The position numbers and the translations under genes are program-made. Of a DNA stretch of 64,000 nucleotides, positions 13,844 through 25,047 are shown piece after piece (the first letter of the stretch is position 1; every line of letters starts with the position of its first letter). The stretch comes from Neodiprion pinetum. Its lineage: Eukaryota; Arthropoda; Insecta; Hymenoptera; Diprionidae. A model generated the notes under the pieces. That model ran no database searches. It had not been told where the DNA came from and worked only from the letters and a program-made list of their open reading frames with translations. Location: positions 23,554,026 through 23,618,025 of the forward strand of contig NC_060234.1 of assembly GCF_021155775.2 (NCBI RefSeq), in the 5' to 3' direction.

Positions 13844-16660
13844 ATGTGGAAGCTTGCACTTGTGTCGGTGCTACTTGTCTATGGAGTCGCAAAATACCTT
13901 GGGTGAGTGATATGTGACTCGATACTTGTGATTGATCGCAAATTGAACCGTCTACTGGTTGTTGTATAAGATACATCGATTGGACGATGAAATTGTGGAT
14001 CAATAAATCAACGTGACTAAAATTTTGACGGTCTGCCAGATTCAAATTGTTTGGCAGCGGTGTAAAAAATTTTTAAAATTTTAAAAATCAACTGCAGTGC
14101 ATATTGCACAACTTAGTCACGAAAGATGAAACATTGTTTTGGGGAATCTGGGGTTAAGTATGTGATTTTTCGCTAATCTAATAGTGAGACTTGGTCTTTT
14201 TAGATCCACGACGGAGCCTGAAACACTAACTTCACCAAGTAGCGAAAACTGGGGACCGGGAGAATTAGGTGGCAAAATCGACGAAAGCATTCGACCGTTT
14301 AAAATTGACGTTTCGAAAAAGGTCATTGATTGATATATACGTACTAATGTGTGGGTATTTCTCATCAAATTCTGAAGTTTAAGTCCCGAGTCACTAGTGC
14401 TGAGTCATATGCATTTATTATCGAGGTAACATTTTTCTTTAAATGCAATTTATTGACACTAAGATTCTTAAAAACAAAAATCAAGACATCGTCATGGAGA
14501 AAAGTTTTTTTTTTGTCAATTCATTGTTCTAAAAGTCATTCCCTTACCTTGTCCCTTAGTCCGAGAGCAATAGCAAAAAGCTGTTCATGTCAAACAGAAC
14601 AATATTCTTGTTGATTAAATATTGCTAAAATGTACGAAAATAAGTGTTAATAGAAGAATACCAAAATCGTCAGAATTCGTCTGGATAATATAGAATCGTA
14701 TACAGAGTCTAGAGTCTGCCGTTCCACGTTTTGACCTTTCTATATTTTGTCTTTCTGTACTTCTACCTTCTATATTTTCAATTTTATATCCCTGGATTTT
14801 ATACATTATGATAATTCTACGAATCAGATGTTCGCGTCTTTGCAAATTTGATATTTTGGTCCTTCTATCAATCAGCCATTCTGATTTTTCAACCCTATCC
14901 GATGAGAAATACCCGTGTAATTCTTGTGAATAAATTTTAATGTTTGTGGCCAAGCAGATTGACATGTACTCTGAAAACAATTTCAACAGGTTATTGATGA
15001 TCTGAAAGCCCGATTGAACAGAACACGGACTCTTAGAAAACCGCTAGAGGGTGTAGGATGGACTTACGGTATCAACAGCGACTATTTTGAAACTATAATA
15101 GAGTACTGGAGGACAAAGTACGATTGGACCAAACGCCAAACACTCCTCAACAAATACCCCCAGTTCAAGACAAACATTCAAGGTGAAAACGCGCAGCCGT
15201 AGTTTTAATTATAGATGCAAAAACAAAAAACTTCTAAAGATGCTTAAAATTGATCTTGATGGTGGACATTTACTTGCCACAGGCTTGGACATCCACTTCT
15301 ACCATGTGAAGCCCACGGTGCCTAAAGACCGTTCAGTGCGGGTCCTTCCTCTGTTACTGGTTCACGGCTGGCCCGGATCTGTTGTTGAATTCCAAAAGAT
15401 CATTCCTCAGCTCACAACTCCGCGCCCTGATCGAGACTTTGTCTTCGAATTGATCGTGCCGTCACTTCCAGGTTACGGATTTTCCGATGGCTCAGTTCGT
15501 CCTGGAATGGGCTCTGCACATGTACGATGAAGACGTACACTCACCCGATTTTTGTAACTTGAATCGAGTATCGTAGCTTCTCATTATTAATTTTAAAAAT
15601 CCGTAGGTGGCAGTGATAATGATGAATTTGATGAACAGACTAGGTTATGAAAAATTCTATACACAAGGTGGGGATTGGGGAAGCAGCGTCGTCACACAAA
15701 TGGGAATCTTCTATCCTACAAGGTACCTGAACGCTTGATAGAAAATATTAATTCCAGACGTAGGAACAAAATTTCAATCGTGATGTTTGAACCGTTTCAG
15801 AGTTTTCGGAACACATTTGAATTTCTGTATGGTCAGAACAGGCTCGTCAATTTTTTGGAGTATTATTGGCTCCTACATTCCGTCGCTTATTGTTAGTGAT
15901 GAGCATTGGTCTAAAATGTACCCTCTCAGCCATCATTATTCCCGTCTTCTCGAAGAGACCGGATACGCGCACTTGCAGTCGACTAAACCCGACACCATTG
16001 GTAAGATCGAGAAATCCGTAATGTTTTCGACTACCAAGGATTAAAAGGTTCGTAGAAGTCCATGATGATGTTTTTAATTTTCACAGGCGTCGCTCTATCC
16101 GACTCTCCAGCCGGTCTGGCTGCCTACATTTTGGAGAAGTTTAGCACCTGGACGAATCCCGAGTACAGATTCAGCCAAGACGGTAAATTACTCGAGAAGT
16201 TCACCATCGACGAACTCTTGGACAACGTTATGGTCTATTGGGTAACAAACTCAATAACGACCAGCATGCGTTTATACGCCGAGAGTTTCAACTCGGCACA
16301 CCGAAAGCTGGCGGTAGATGAGTGAGTGGCCAAATAAAGCGATGTTCAAATAGTTCTACGTGTAAAATAATTCCAAGAGAGAGTATCTCGTGAATCATAA
16401 TCGTTCGTTTCGATGGTTTCAGACTTCCTTTGCACACACCGTCAGCTTGTGCTCTTTTCCCACATGAAATCACGTATCATCCAGAGTCCCTCCTGCGGGC
16501 CAAGTATCTAAATTTAATCCAAGCGAATCATCTGGCCCGTGGTGGGCACTTCGCCGCTTTTGAAGAACCTCAGCTTCTCGCTGATGATGTGTGGTCCTTT
16601 GTTGATAAGGTGGAAGCCAGACGAAAGACTGAAAAGATCTCTAAATCAACGGAGTTATGA
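13844..16660 (+). CDS. Juvenile hormone epoxide hydrolase, copy B
   Basis: Eight exons: 13844-13902, 14204-14321, 14990-15182, 15283-15521, 15607-15722, 15801-16000, 16087-16321, 16423-16660 (TGA); 465 residues. Function as for the family: membrane-bound hydrolysis of juvenile hormone epoxide to diol in the ER. The start is the ATG of MWKLALVSVLLVYG, a single hydrophobic anchor (residues about 3-19). WGPG and SIRPFKID follow in exon 2. HGWPG is at 151-155, GGDWG with nucleophile Asp226, GYAHLQ with Tyr297, MRLYAE with Tyr372, FPHEI with Glu402 and RGGHFAAFEEP with His429. Length and residue spacing match microsomal epoxide hydrolase. Exon 2 has one codon more than in C, D and F, and its donor (GTCATT) is weak. 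The tail is basic and ends STEL. It lies in the same orientation as its neighbours and about 1.4 kb before copy C. Closest relatives in the array appear to be C and D, judged by eye from exon 7. Confidence 0.93.
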
Positions 16661-16706
16661 ACAATGCGTCGTTATAGATTAAGGCATCACGGTAGGGTTG
16701 TACTTT

Positions 16707-16712
16707 AATAAA
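16707..16712 (+). terminator. Polyadenylation signal, copy B
   Basis: AATAAA lies 47 bases after the TGA of copy B, in an A-rich context. Confidence 0.6.
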
Positions 16713-17004
16713 AAGTTTGAAACTATCGTGATGATAATCTATGATTTTCATTCATCTAGATATGTTTGTCTCTAGTCATCCTGAAACTCTGGAGAGCTAT
16801 GTATCATTGAGATAGTTTTGGTGACTGCAAAAATGTACGTAATAAAAATGTACAAAAATGAGAAAATGGCATTTATCATATATGGAACAAAGTAAACGTC
16901 TCACATTTTAAATTAGTGATAACTTCAAGAATAAATTTAATCATTGTTCACCTGAGAGTCTCAAATAAACTATGTTCAATCCTACAACCAATATTAAGCT
17001 ATAA

Positions 17005-17435
17005 ATAATCGATGCATCGATTACTCGAGTCCAAAAAAATAATCGAACACGACTCGATTGAATCGGTGAAAATGAATCCGCGAATCGATTATTTCGTATT
17101 TTTTTTTGAAACAACGCATATGATACAAAAATTTCGTAAATTTCAGTATGTAGTCTTAATAGCGGAAAAGTTTTTAGATGATTTATAGTTTCATTAAAAA
17201 TATTTATCAATTTCAGGTGAAAACATTCATTTATCTTCCACTTATTACATCAAATAGGTATTTAGTAAGTAAGACAATAATAATAATTGATACTCTAATT
17301 ACGTAAATTAATATTGCACTGCGTCATTTATGGGAGTAAAAAAAAAAAATGTATTTTGAGGAAAAATAATCGAGTCAGTCGATTAATCGATTATACTCGA
17401 TTAATCAGGAAAAAATAATCGATTAAATCGAATAT
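17005..17435. repeat. Cluster of ATTAATCGAT-type palindromes
   Basis: ATCGAT, AATCGATTA and CGATTAATC cores recur at both ends of this 430-base segment, some joined directly (GTCGATTAATCGATTA near 17378-17393). The distribution at both ends is typical of subterminal repeats of a DNA transposon remnant. TAAT-CG-ATTA is also a dimeric homeodomain site. A second cluster lies near 45925-46235. Confidence 0.5.
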
Positions 17436-17590
17436 ATGCCTAGTGTACCAATAAAGCATGAGATTTTTTCACTGTAATGAATGTAGCTGGAGTTTGCAAA
17501 ACTGACCAATCAAAATGTCGAATCTACTTTTCACGTATTAGTTACTTTCATTCGTACTCGTAAATTACCATAATATATTATAGATTAATA

Positions 17591-17722
17591 GGGTTTTCCA
17601 TAAACTACGTAGCTCAATTTGGATTATTTTTAACCCATCCCCCTTCCGTAGTCTAGTGTACCTTTTTATCAAACAACCCCCTCCCTCTCCGAAACTACCT
17701 GCGTAGTTTATGGATAGCTCCT
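17591..17722. mobile_element. Small inverted-repeat element
   Basis: The left end carries TCCATAAACTACGTAG and the right end CTGCGTAGTTTATGGA, an inverted repeat of about 20 bases around a pyrimidine-rich middle of some 90 bases. Size and structure fit a short non-autonomous DNA element. Confidence 0.55.
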
Positions 17723-17858
17723 GTGTGGTGACACTTCACTTTTCTAATATTGAATAACTCACTGTTCATGACAGTTCAGATATAATTTTTATCTGACCAA
17801 AAGCATTGCATTATGTCATATCTAATAAAAATAAAATTACATGTAATGGCGTTGGGGA

Positions 17859-17878
17859 GGGGGGGGGGGGGGGGGGGG
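17859..17878 (+). repeat. Run of 20 G
   Basis: An uninterrupted G20 follows GGGGA. It ends 147 bases before the start codon of JHEH copy C, so it lies in its promoter or 5' UTR. It could form a G-quadruplex. Homopolymer length is also a common assembly error. Confidence 0.8.
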
Positions 17879-18025
17879 AGCATACGAGTTCGAGAGATTC
17901 GCGATACTCCTCAGTCGGCTTGAGTCTGGCCTACGTGGAGCTACTAAATCGTCAGTAGGTACCGGCGAAATTCATTGAAGTGTTTGGTCAAAAGTGTCAG
18001 TTTCTTAGATTCACACGAACTTAAA

Positions 18026-20526
18026 ATGTGGAAACTGACGCTCGTGTCATTACTCCTTATTTACGGAATAGCCAAATATTTTGGGTAAGTAATTGAGACA
18101 AGTTTTAGTTTTTGTTCGGTGAATTCGTAAGGTTTAATCGCTTGTCGACTTGAAATGACAATGTGTTGTGATAGCCCTAGTGAACTTGATACAATCTTCC
18201 CTGGTTCTCAAGATTCAGTTAACGAAAAGAAACTGACGAACTAGCAGTGCACATTTTATCTATTTCAATAATATCTACACTACATGATACTCATAACTTT
18301 GATCCTTTAACTTATAATAAGCATGCAACATTTTAGATCCACCGGACAGCCTGAATTACCTGTCCTACCAAGTGATCAGTACTGGGGACCAGGACAAGCT
18401 CGTGAGGTCGACAAAAGCATCCGTCCGTTCAAAATTGACATTCCCAAACAGGTACGTACATGAACTGCGAGTATTTCTTGTTCTAACGCTGACGCACACG
18501 AAACGTCGTCACTAATTGTCCAAACTTTCCGTTAGAATCGCACCCAAATGTTCAATCACTGGTCATTTCCATTCTGTTACTTTTTTCTCACATATACAAG
18601 TAGTGGCATTCTCAGATTCCATTTGTTGGAAAATTTTAATAACTATTGACGTTCAGCATGATTGTTTAAGAAACACGCTTCAATCATGTTTTACTGTTGA
18701 TGCGATAATGAGCATCCACGGTTGATACTAAGTGCGACCGTTGGACTTGAGGAATATACGGTCCTTATGTAAAATCCCTGGATTCGTTTTCAATGGTATT
18801 TATATACTTCCCTAATTTGTCACCGAGGTGACATGCCACGTTTATTTGAAGTTCATAACATAAACTCTTTGCACAGGTTATTGATGATCTAAAAACACGC
18901 CTCAGTCGAACCCGATCCTTAACAAAGCCACTGGAAGGTGCAGCATGGACTTACGGAGTGAACACCGGGTACCTTCAAACGGTACTGGAATATTGGAGGG
19001 AAAAATACAACTGGACGGAACGCCAAGCGCTCCTGAATAAATACCCCCAGTTTAAAACGAATATTCAAGGTACCCGGCGATCTCGACGACGCAATGAACA
19101 TCCAAAACGTCTCATGAACTATCGAGCATCATAATGTTCCAAAAATTCTCAACAGGTTTGGACATCCATTTTTATCACGTTAAGCCCACAGTTCCTAAGG
19201 ATAGACCAGTTCGAGTACTGCCTTTGCTGTTGCTTCACGGTTGGCCAGGATCCGTCGTCGAATTCCAAAAGGCCATTCCTTTGCTTTCCACGCCACGTCC
19301 CGATCAAGACTTTGTTTTTGAACTAGTCGTGCCGTCACTTCCGGGATACGCATTTTCCGACAGTGCGGTTCGGCCGGGATTAGGCAGTGCTCAGGTACTG
19401 GGAACTTCCAAAAGCACGTAATCTTTTGTTGGGTACGAAGGTTATTCGCTTTGATGATCCTCGTTCTCAATGTATAGGTGGCGGTGTTGATGACGAATCT
19501 GATGAACCGATTGGGATTTGAAAAATTCTACACTCAAGGGGGGGATTGGGGAAGCCTTATCACGACGAACATTGGCATCCTCCGCCCCACAAAGTGGTTA
19601 TCCGAACTAATTTCTTCGACAATTTGGCTGATGCTATAAATGCCTGCGTAAAATTTCTATTTCAGTGTTCTCGGAGCACACCTGAACTTGTGCAGCTCAA
19701 GAACAGTTTCCTCCACCTTGTGGAGCATTCTTGGCTCCTACATCCCGTCGCTGATTGTCAGCGATGAACACTGGTCCAAAATGTACCCTCTGAGTTACCA
19801 TTGGTCACGTCTTGTCGAGGAGATGGGATATCTTCATATACATTCAACCAAACCCGACACTGTCGGTAAAAGAATTGTTAAATCTAACACTTTAACCACG
19901 AAATATATGAGCTCACGGTAAATTAAAATTGATTTAATTCTTTCTGACTTATGACGCATTTTTCACAGGCGTCGCACTTAGTGACTCTCCAGCCGGACTA
20001 GCTGCCTACATTTTGGAGAAATTCAGCACCTGGACAAATCCGGAGTACAGATTCAGTGAAGACGGCAAATTGCTCGAAAAATTCACCATCGACGAGCTTT
20101 TGGACAACCTGATGTTATACTGGGTGACCAACTCAATCACGACCAGCATGCGCCTGTACTCCGAGAGTTTTAACTCGGCTCAACAAAGCTTGAAATTAGA
20201 CTCGTGAGTGACGAAACGACACGTTACACACACAAGATGGTATAAGTAACGAGAGGTGTCATGTAACCGTCGATATTTCTCATTACAGAGCTAACCTACG
20301 AGTGCCAACAGGTTGCGCCATTTTTCCCCATGAAATTTCATATCAGCCGGAGTCACTGCTACGATTAAGATACTCGGATTTGGTTCAAGTGAATCACATG
20401 CCCCGCGGTGGCCACTTTGCCATTTTCGAGGAACCTCAACTGCTCGCTGATGATGTGTGGTCTTTCGTTGGCCTGGTGGAGAAAAAAAAGAAGACTAAAC
20501 AAACTGCCACATCCACCGAGCTGTGA
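18026..20526 (+). CDS. Juvenile hormone epoxide hydrolase, copy C
   Basis: Eight exons: 18026-18084, 18337-18451, 18877-19069, 19156-19394, 19478-19593, 19666-19865, 19969-20203, 20289-20526 (TGA); 464 residues. The N-terminus MWKLTLVSLLLIYGIAKYFG is one membrane anchor and holds the protein on the ER face. DQYWGPG and SIRPFKID follow in the EHN-like region. Catalytic set: HGWPG 150-154, GGDWG with Asp225, GYLHIH with Tyr296, MRLYSE with Tyr371, FPHEIS with Glu401, RGGHFAIFEEP with His428. The spacing equals that of mammalian microsomal epoxide hydrolase (Asp226, Tyr299, Tyr374, Glu404, His431). The exon 5 donor (GTGGTT) is weak, so incomplete splicing there is possible. All introns are short (72-425 bases). 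The tail is lysine-rich and ends STEL. No canonical AATAAA was seen close behind the stop. Confidence 0.93.
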
Positions 20527-21555
20527 ACAATATATTTGTTAAAAATACGATTTTGTACTTGATGGTATATTTCGATTTATATAATTACAATGTAGCTACA
20601 GTTGTGTATTTTTTATTTTTATCAGTCAGGTACTTATTTATTGACATCATGGACGGAAATCCATACTTTATCATGGCGCATCGTTTAAACAAGCTACACC
20701 GCAGACCCTTAAATTAAACGAGATCGGATTCCGATTGCTTACCAAATTATACGGCAAAAAAGAAGATATATAGATGTACGGAATTGTGATTTGAATTGTG
20801 CTAGCTTATTTTTTCAATTTATCGCATTCAAACTGCTGTCGGTCGATAGATTTAAATTTTACCGAAGATTGCCGAGGCGTAACGATTTGAAGATTAGTCG
20901 AAGGGTAGTAATTACAGCGTCGGTGCAGTAATGGTTCTCATTATTTATACACGCATAAAAAAGGAAGTACCGAGGAAGTAAAATGTATTGCACAGAGCAT
21001 ATTAATATCTGCATTAAACTGACGGACGTCACAAACATACTATAGGGTGATTTTTTAATTACATCCAGATGTATATTTTATCAATCGCTGAACTTAATTT
21101 CAATGGAAATGCTAGACTTTTAAGCCTTACAGGATCTTATCTCACGCGACATACTCGGGTGCCACCGTGAATAAAAACAATGTTGCCGAGTGTGGGTGTA
21201 CCGTCCGTTGAAGTTCGATTTATACTCACACCCAATATGCATGTGTCTGTGTTACTTTTGTAATGCATCGAGTCATCTTGAGCCGACATTGATAGCCAGA
21301 CCCAGAACACACGTTGAAATCGTAGCTGCAAGTTTACGATACGAGGAGAATGTGGTGGTGGAGACTTGGGATCCATCGGGCCAGTGGAAGGGGCAACGAA
21401 TACCGCTTCACATACCTTACATAACGCGACATAACACGCTACGCGTTAGTTTGCTGGCGCCCGGTATCCATTGAGCAGGTCTTTTTCTCGCCGCGATTCA
21501 ACTCATCCTTTCATTTATCTCCAAGGTCGGAAACGATAGACTTGAAAATAACAAA
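20527..21555. other. Intergenic between copies C and D
   Basis: No gene is supported. A 94-codon open frame on the + strand (21190-21474) overlaps one on the - strand and has no recognisable motif. The last 100-200 bases should include the copy D promoter and 5' UTR. Confidence 0.5.
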
Positions 21556-24500
21556 ATGCTGAAGCTAGGAGCTCTGTCGCTGCTCCTTATCGTTGGACTC
21601 GTAAAATATATCGGGTGAGTAACTAAATTCCGTAACCACGGTAATAGTTTAAACACTTTGAATTTGGAAACATAACTCCGTTCGAGATAAACCAGTTTCA
21701 CACTGTACAGATAATAATTGATCGATAATTGCGGTGTATGCGATTTCAGGTACAAGGGAGAGCCTGAGGTACCAAATCTACCTGGTGACCAGTATTGGGG
21801 ACCGGGAAAACCTACAAAGATCGACGAAAGCATCCGTCCGTTCAAGATCGATATCCCAAAAGAGGTCGGTACACCATTTCTTGCATTCATTTTTAACTCA
21901 CACCATTTTTCTGTATACGCTTGCACGTGCTTAAGGGGGAGGGGGGGGTTAAGGGTTTCAGCGTAAGAAAAAACACTTTTTTTGCGAATTCTTTTTTAAA
22001 AGTATGGATTGAGCAAATTTAGTCAAACCCGTTGTACATTATTAAGTATACTTTTAACAATATTCTGAAATTTTTTCATGAGGAAATATTGAAAAACAAG
22101 CCGGTGACAGAGCTTGCCCCAGAACGTCTCAGAAAAAAAAAAAAAACCTTAACCCCCCCCTTAAGCAGAAGAGCTGAGAACCACGTACAAACTGTTGAAA
22201 CGGAATATCAATTGTAAGTTCAACAGATATCAGTAACTTGAAGAAATCCATCGAATTATCATAATACAATTAAAATACGTAATTAAACCTGAGCTTGCCG
22301 AGTCAACGCCCGGACAATGTGATCCGTCTGAAAATTGTTGCGAGTTGTCACTCATTGTCAGGTCCTGATCGACGTGCTGAGGATTTCAACTCAGATATTT
22401 CTTCCGTTCCGTTATCTCGTACGCCACAAGCGACGCTGCTACGGTCGTTGATTAAGTAATCACTTTCCGGCGATCAATTATATTGTCATTTAACGCGTTT
22501 GTTATGCACTAATCCAGTACCGCCACATTTGTCCTGATGCAGAAATACCTGAATCACGATCGGTCTGAAAAAGATTCGGGATTTACACGGTGGCAATAAC
22601 TCTGTTGCAATTATTACGTTTTACGTAGGTTATAGATGACCTGAACAAACGTTTGGAACGGACGCGGTCGTTAAGAAAGCCGCTGGAAGGTGCAGGATGG
22701 ACTTACGGCATGAACAGCGATTACTTCAAAACTGTATTGGAATACTGGAGGACAAAGTACGACTGGAGTAAACGCCAGGCACTTCTCAACAAGTATCCCC
22801 AGTTCAAAACCAATATTCAAGGTGAAATAGTATGAAAATGAAAAAGTAAAACTTCTTAAAATGATTTCTCGTTGTGATGCGAACAACCAAACTCGATACA
22901 GGTTTGGACATCCACTTTTACCATGTCAAGCCTACAATCCCAAAGGGTAGTTCAGTCCGAGTTCTTCCTCTGCTGCTCGTCCATGGCTGGCCAGGATCTA
23001 TTGTCGAATTCCAAAAAATCATCCCCCTTCTTATGACGCCACGTTCAAATCAGGATTTCGTCTTCGAAGTGATCGCACCATCGCTTCCAGGATACGGATT
23101 TTCCGACGGCGCAACTCGACCAGGCCTCGGAAATCCTCAGGTAAGGTGACGAGTGTACTACCAGTTGTCCCCTTCAAAATTCGATACATAAATTTGACGC
23201 CTATTTTTCACGGATAGGTGACAGTGTTGATGAAAAATCTGATGACTCGGCTGGGATTTGAGCAATTCTACACTCAAGGTGGCGATTGGGGAAGCATCGT
23301 CACCGCAAACATGGGAGTTCTTTATCCCAAGAGGTAAATCAGCTACAGGACTTTTAAAAAGTTCTGGATCATTTTTCACTTTTATGATTAAAACTAAAAG
23401 TTAGGTATTTCGGCCACAAAACTGCCGAAACGGATGATACGGATGACAATTGAAAACAAAAACAACTAGCTTCATTATTATTTTTTGCACATGCACTTAC
23501 GATTAGATGGACTCCAAAGAGGCACAGTCAGGCTTCAATTTGATCTTTTAGAATTTTTTGTCATACTTATTCAACTTTTTCCACCGTTAAATTGATAAGA
23601 CAACTTGCTGATTTTCGTCCATCCAAAAATTGTCGGAGGTGATTCTCTAGACCCTAAAACGGGGTGATTGTAATAACTACCCTTATTCCGTTTTCTCTTT
23701 TTCCGAACAAAAAAGAGCGGTATATTAAAAATGCTATTTTTGTCTCTCGACATTTCATTTCAAGGAATCGCAGAAAAAAGTCGAAACACTGAATAAAATC
23801 TTAATCTTGAACTTTCCGAGTCCCTTTCTACTTCGTAATTCATACTCCTATTTCACAAAAAATAACACCTGACTTTGTTATAGTATTAAAATTGCAGAAG
23901 AAACAACAGTGTTCACATTGCCTGTAGTAAATGCAAAAAAGCCGCATAAATAATTTGAAAAGAAGTGTAATGGAGATAGTTGTTTTACTTTCGAATGCCA
24001 CTTGGATTATTCATTTGTGCCTCTTATTGATCGAAATGTCTAACTTTTTTTTCTGATAAGAAATTCGAAAAGTGATCCCGAATTTTTTCAACAGTACTGT
24101 ATTCTCCGATCACGTCGTGTTTTGATTCGAAACTGTAATCTAAGAAAAAAGCGGCCGGCTTCTATAACTGATTCTGAGTTTGAATTTTTTCAGCGTTTCT
24201 GGTATACACCTAAACTTTTGCTTGCAAAACTCCCCGTCATCCGCTCTGTGGTCAATCATCGGCGCCTACATTCCATCTCTAGTTATCAGCGATGAACATT
24301 GGTCAAAAATGTATCCTCTTAGTCATCACTATTCCCGTCTTCTTGAAGAGACAGGATACATGCACATCCAGGCGACGAAACCCGATACCGTCGGTAAGAA
24401 GGCTGTACCAAATATGCAACTCTCGGTTCATTTGAGATTGAATATGATTCACCCTGATCTGTGAAAAATTAATGTTTCTAGGAATCGCTCTTTCCGACTC

Positions 24501-25047
24501 TCCTGCCGGTCTGGCTGCATACATTTTGGAGAAGTTCAGCACCTGGACGAATCCCGAATACAGGTTCAGCCAAGACGGCAAATTGCTAGAAAAATTCACC
24601 ATGGACGAGCTGTTGGACAATGTTATGGTCTATTGGGTGACCAATTCTATCACTACCAGCATGCGCTTGTACGCCGAGAGTTTTAACTCGGCAACTCGAA
24701 GTCTCAAACTGGACGTGTGAGTTGACGAACAGAGTTATTAAATAAGTTCCAAGACTCGTGGTTAAAAAGAATATTTATTGCATAATTCTCGAATCCGTAA
24801 CCATTTCAGGTTTCCCATCAAGACGCCAACGGCCTGCGCCATGTTTCCGAACGAGATCTCGTATCAATCAGAGTCTTTGCTGCGATCGAGATATACGAAT
24901 TTGATTCAAGTAAACCACATGCCTCGGGGCGGTCATTTCGCCGCTTTTGAGGAGCCGCGGCTTCTTGCTGACGATCTCTGGTCTTTTGTTAGTAAGGTGG
25001 AGAAGAAAAAACAAAATGAAAAAACTGCGAAATCTTCAGAATTGTAA
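21556..25047 (+). CDS. Juvenile hormone epoxide hydrolase, copy D
   Basis: Eight exons: 21556-21614, 21750-21864, 22629-22821, 22902-23140, 23218-23333, 24194-24393, 24482-24716, 24810-25047 (TAA); 464 residues. The start codon opens MLKLGALSLLLIVGLVKYIG, a membrane anchor; Leu replaces the Trp2 usual in this array. Then come DQYWGPG and SIRPFKID. HGWPG is at 150-154, GGDWG with Asp225, GYMHIQ with Tyr296 (as in mammalian EPHX1), MRLYAE with Tyr371, FPNEIS with Glu401 and RGGHFAAFEEP with His428. The catalytic set is complete. Intron 2 (764 bases) carries a small inverted-repeat element and intron 5 is expanded to 860 bases; the rest are short. The tail ends KSSEL. It should be an active microsomal JH epoxide hydrolase like its neighbours. 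Confidence 0.93.
21929..22166. mobile_element. Inverted-repeat element in intron 2 of copy D
   Basis: GCTTAAGGGGG at the left end is answered by CCCCCCTTAAGC at the right end, and the inner G/C runs and TTAAGG also mirror each other. Total length is about 238 bases with no coding content. This is the form of a miniature inverted-repeat element. It sits wholly within the intron and away from both splice sites. Confidence 0.6.

Larger units (their letters stand above)
16713..18025. other. Intergenic between copies B and C
   Basis: No gene is seen. It contains a cluster of ATCGATTA-type palindromes (about 17005-17435), a small element with inverted ends (17591-17722) and a long G run shortly before copy C. 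These are described separately. Confidence 0.55.

Noticed and set aside
21190..21474. 94-codon frame before copy D
   Set aside because: It overlaps a minus-strand frame. Despite a protein-like stretch (VETWDPSGQWKG), no family, splice or conservation signal supports it.
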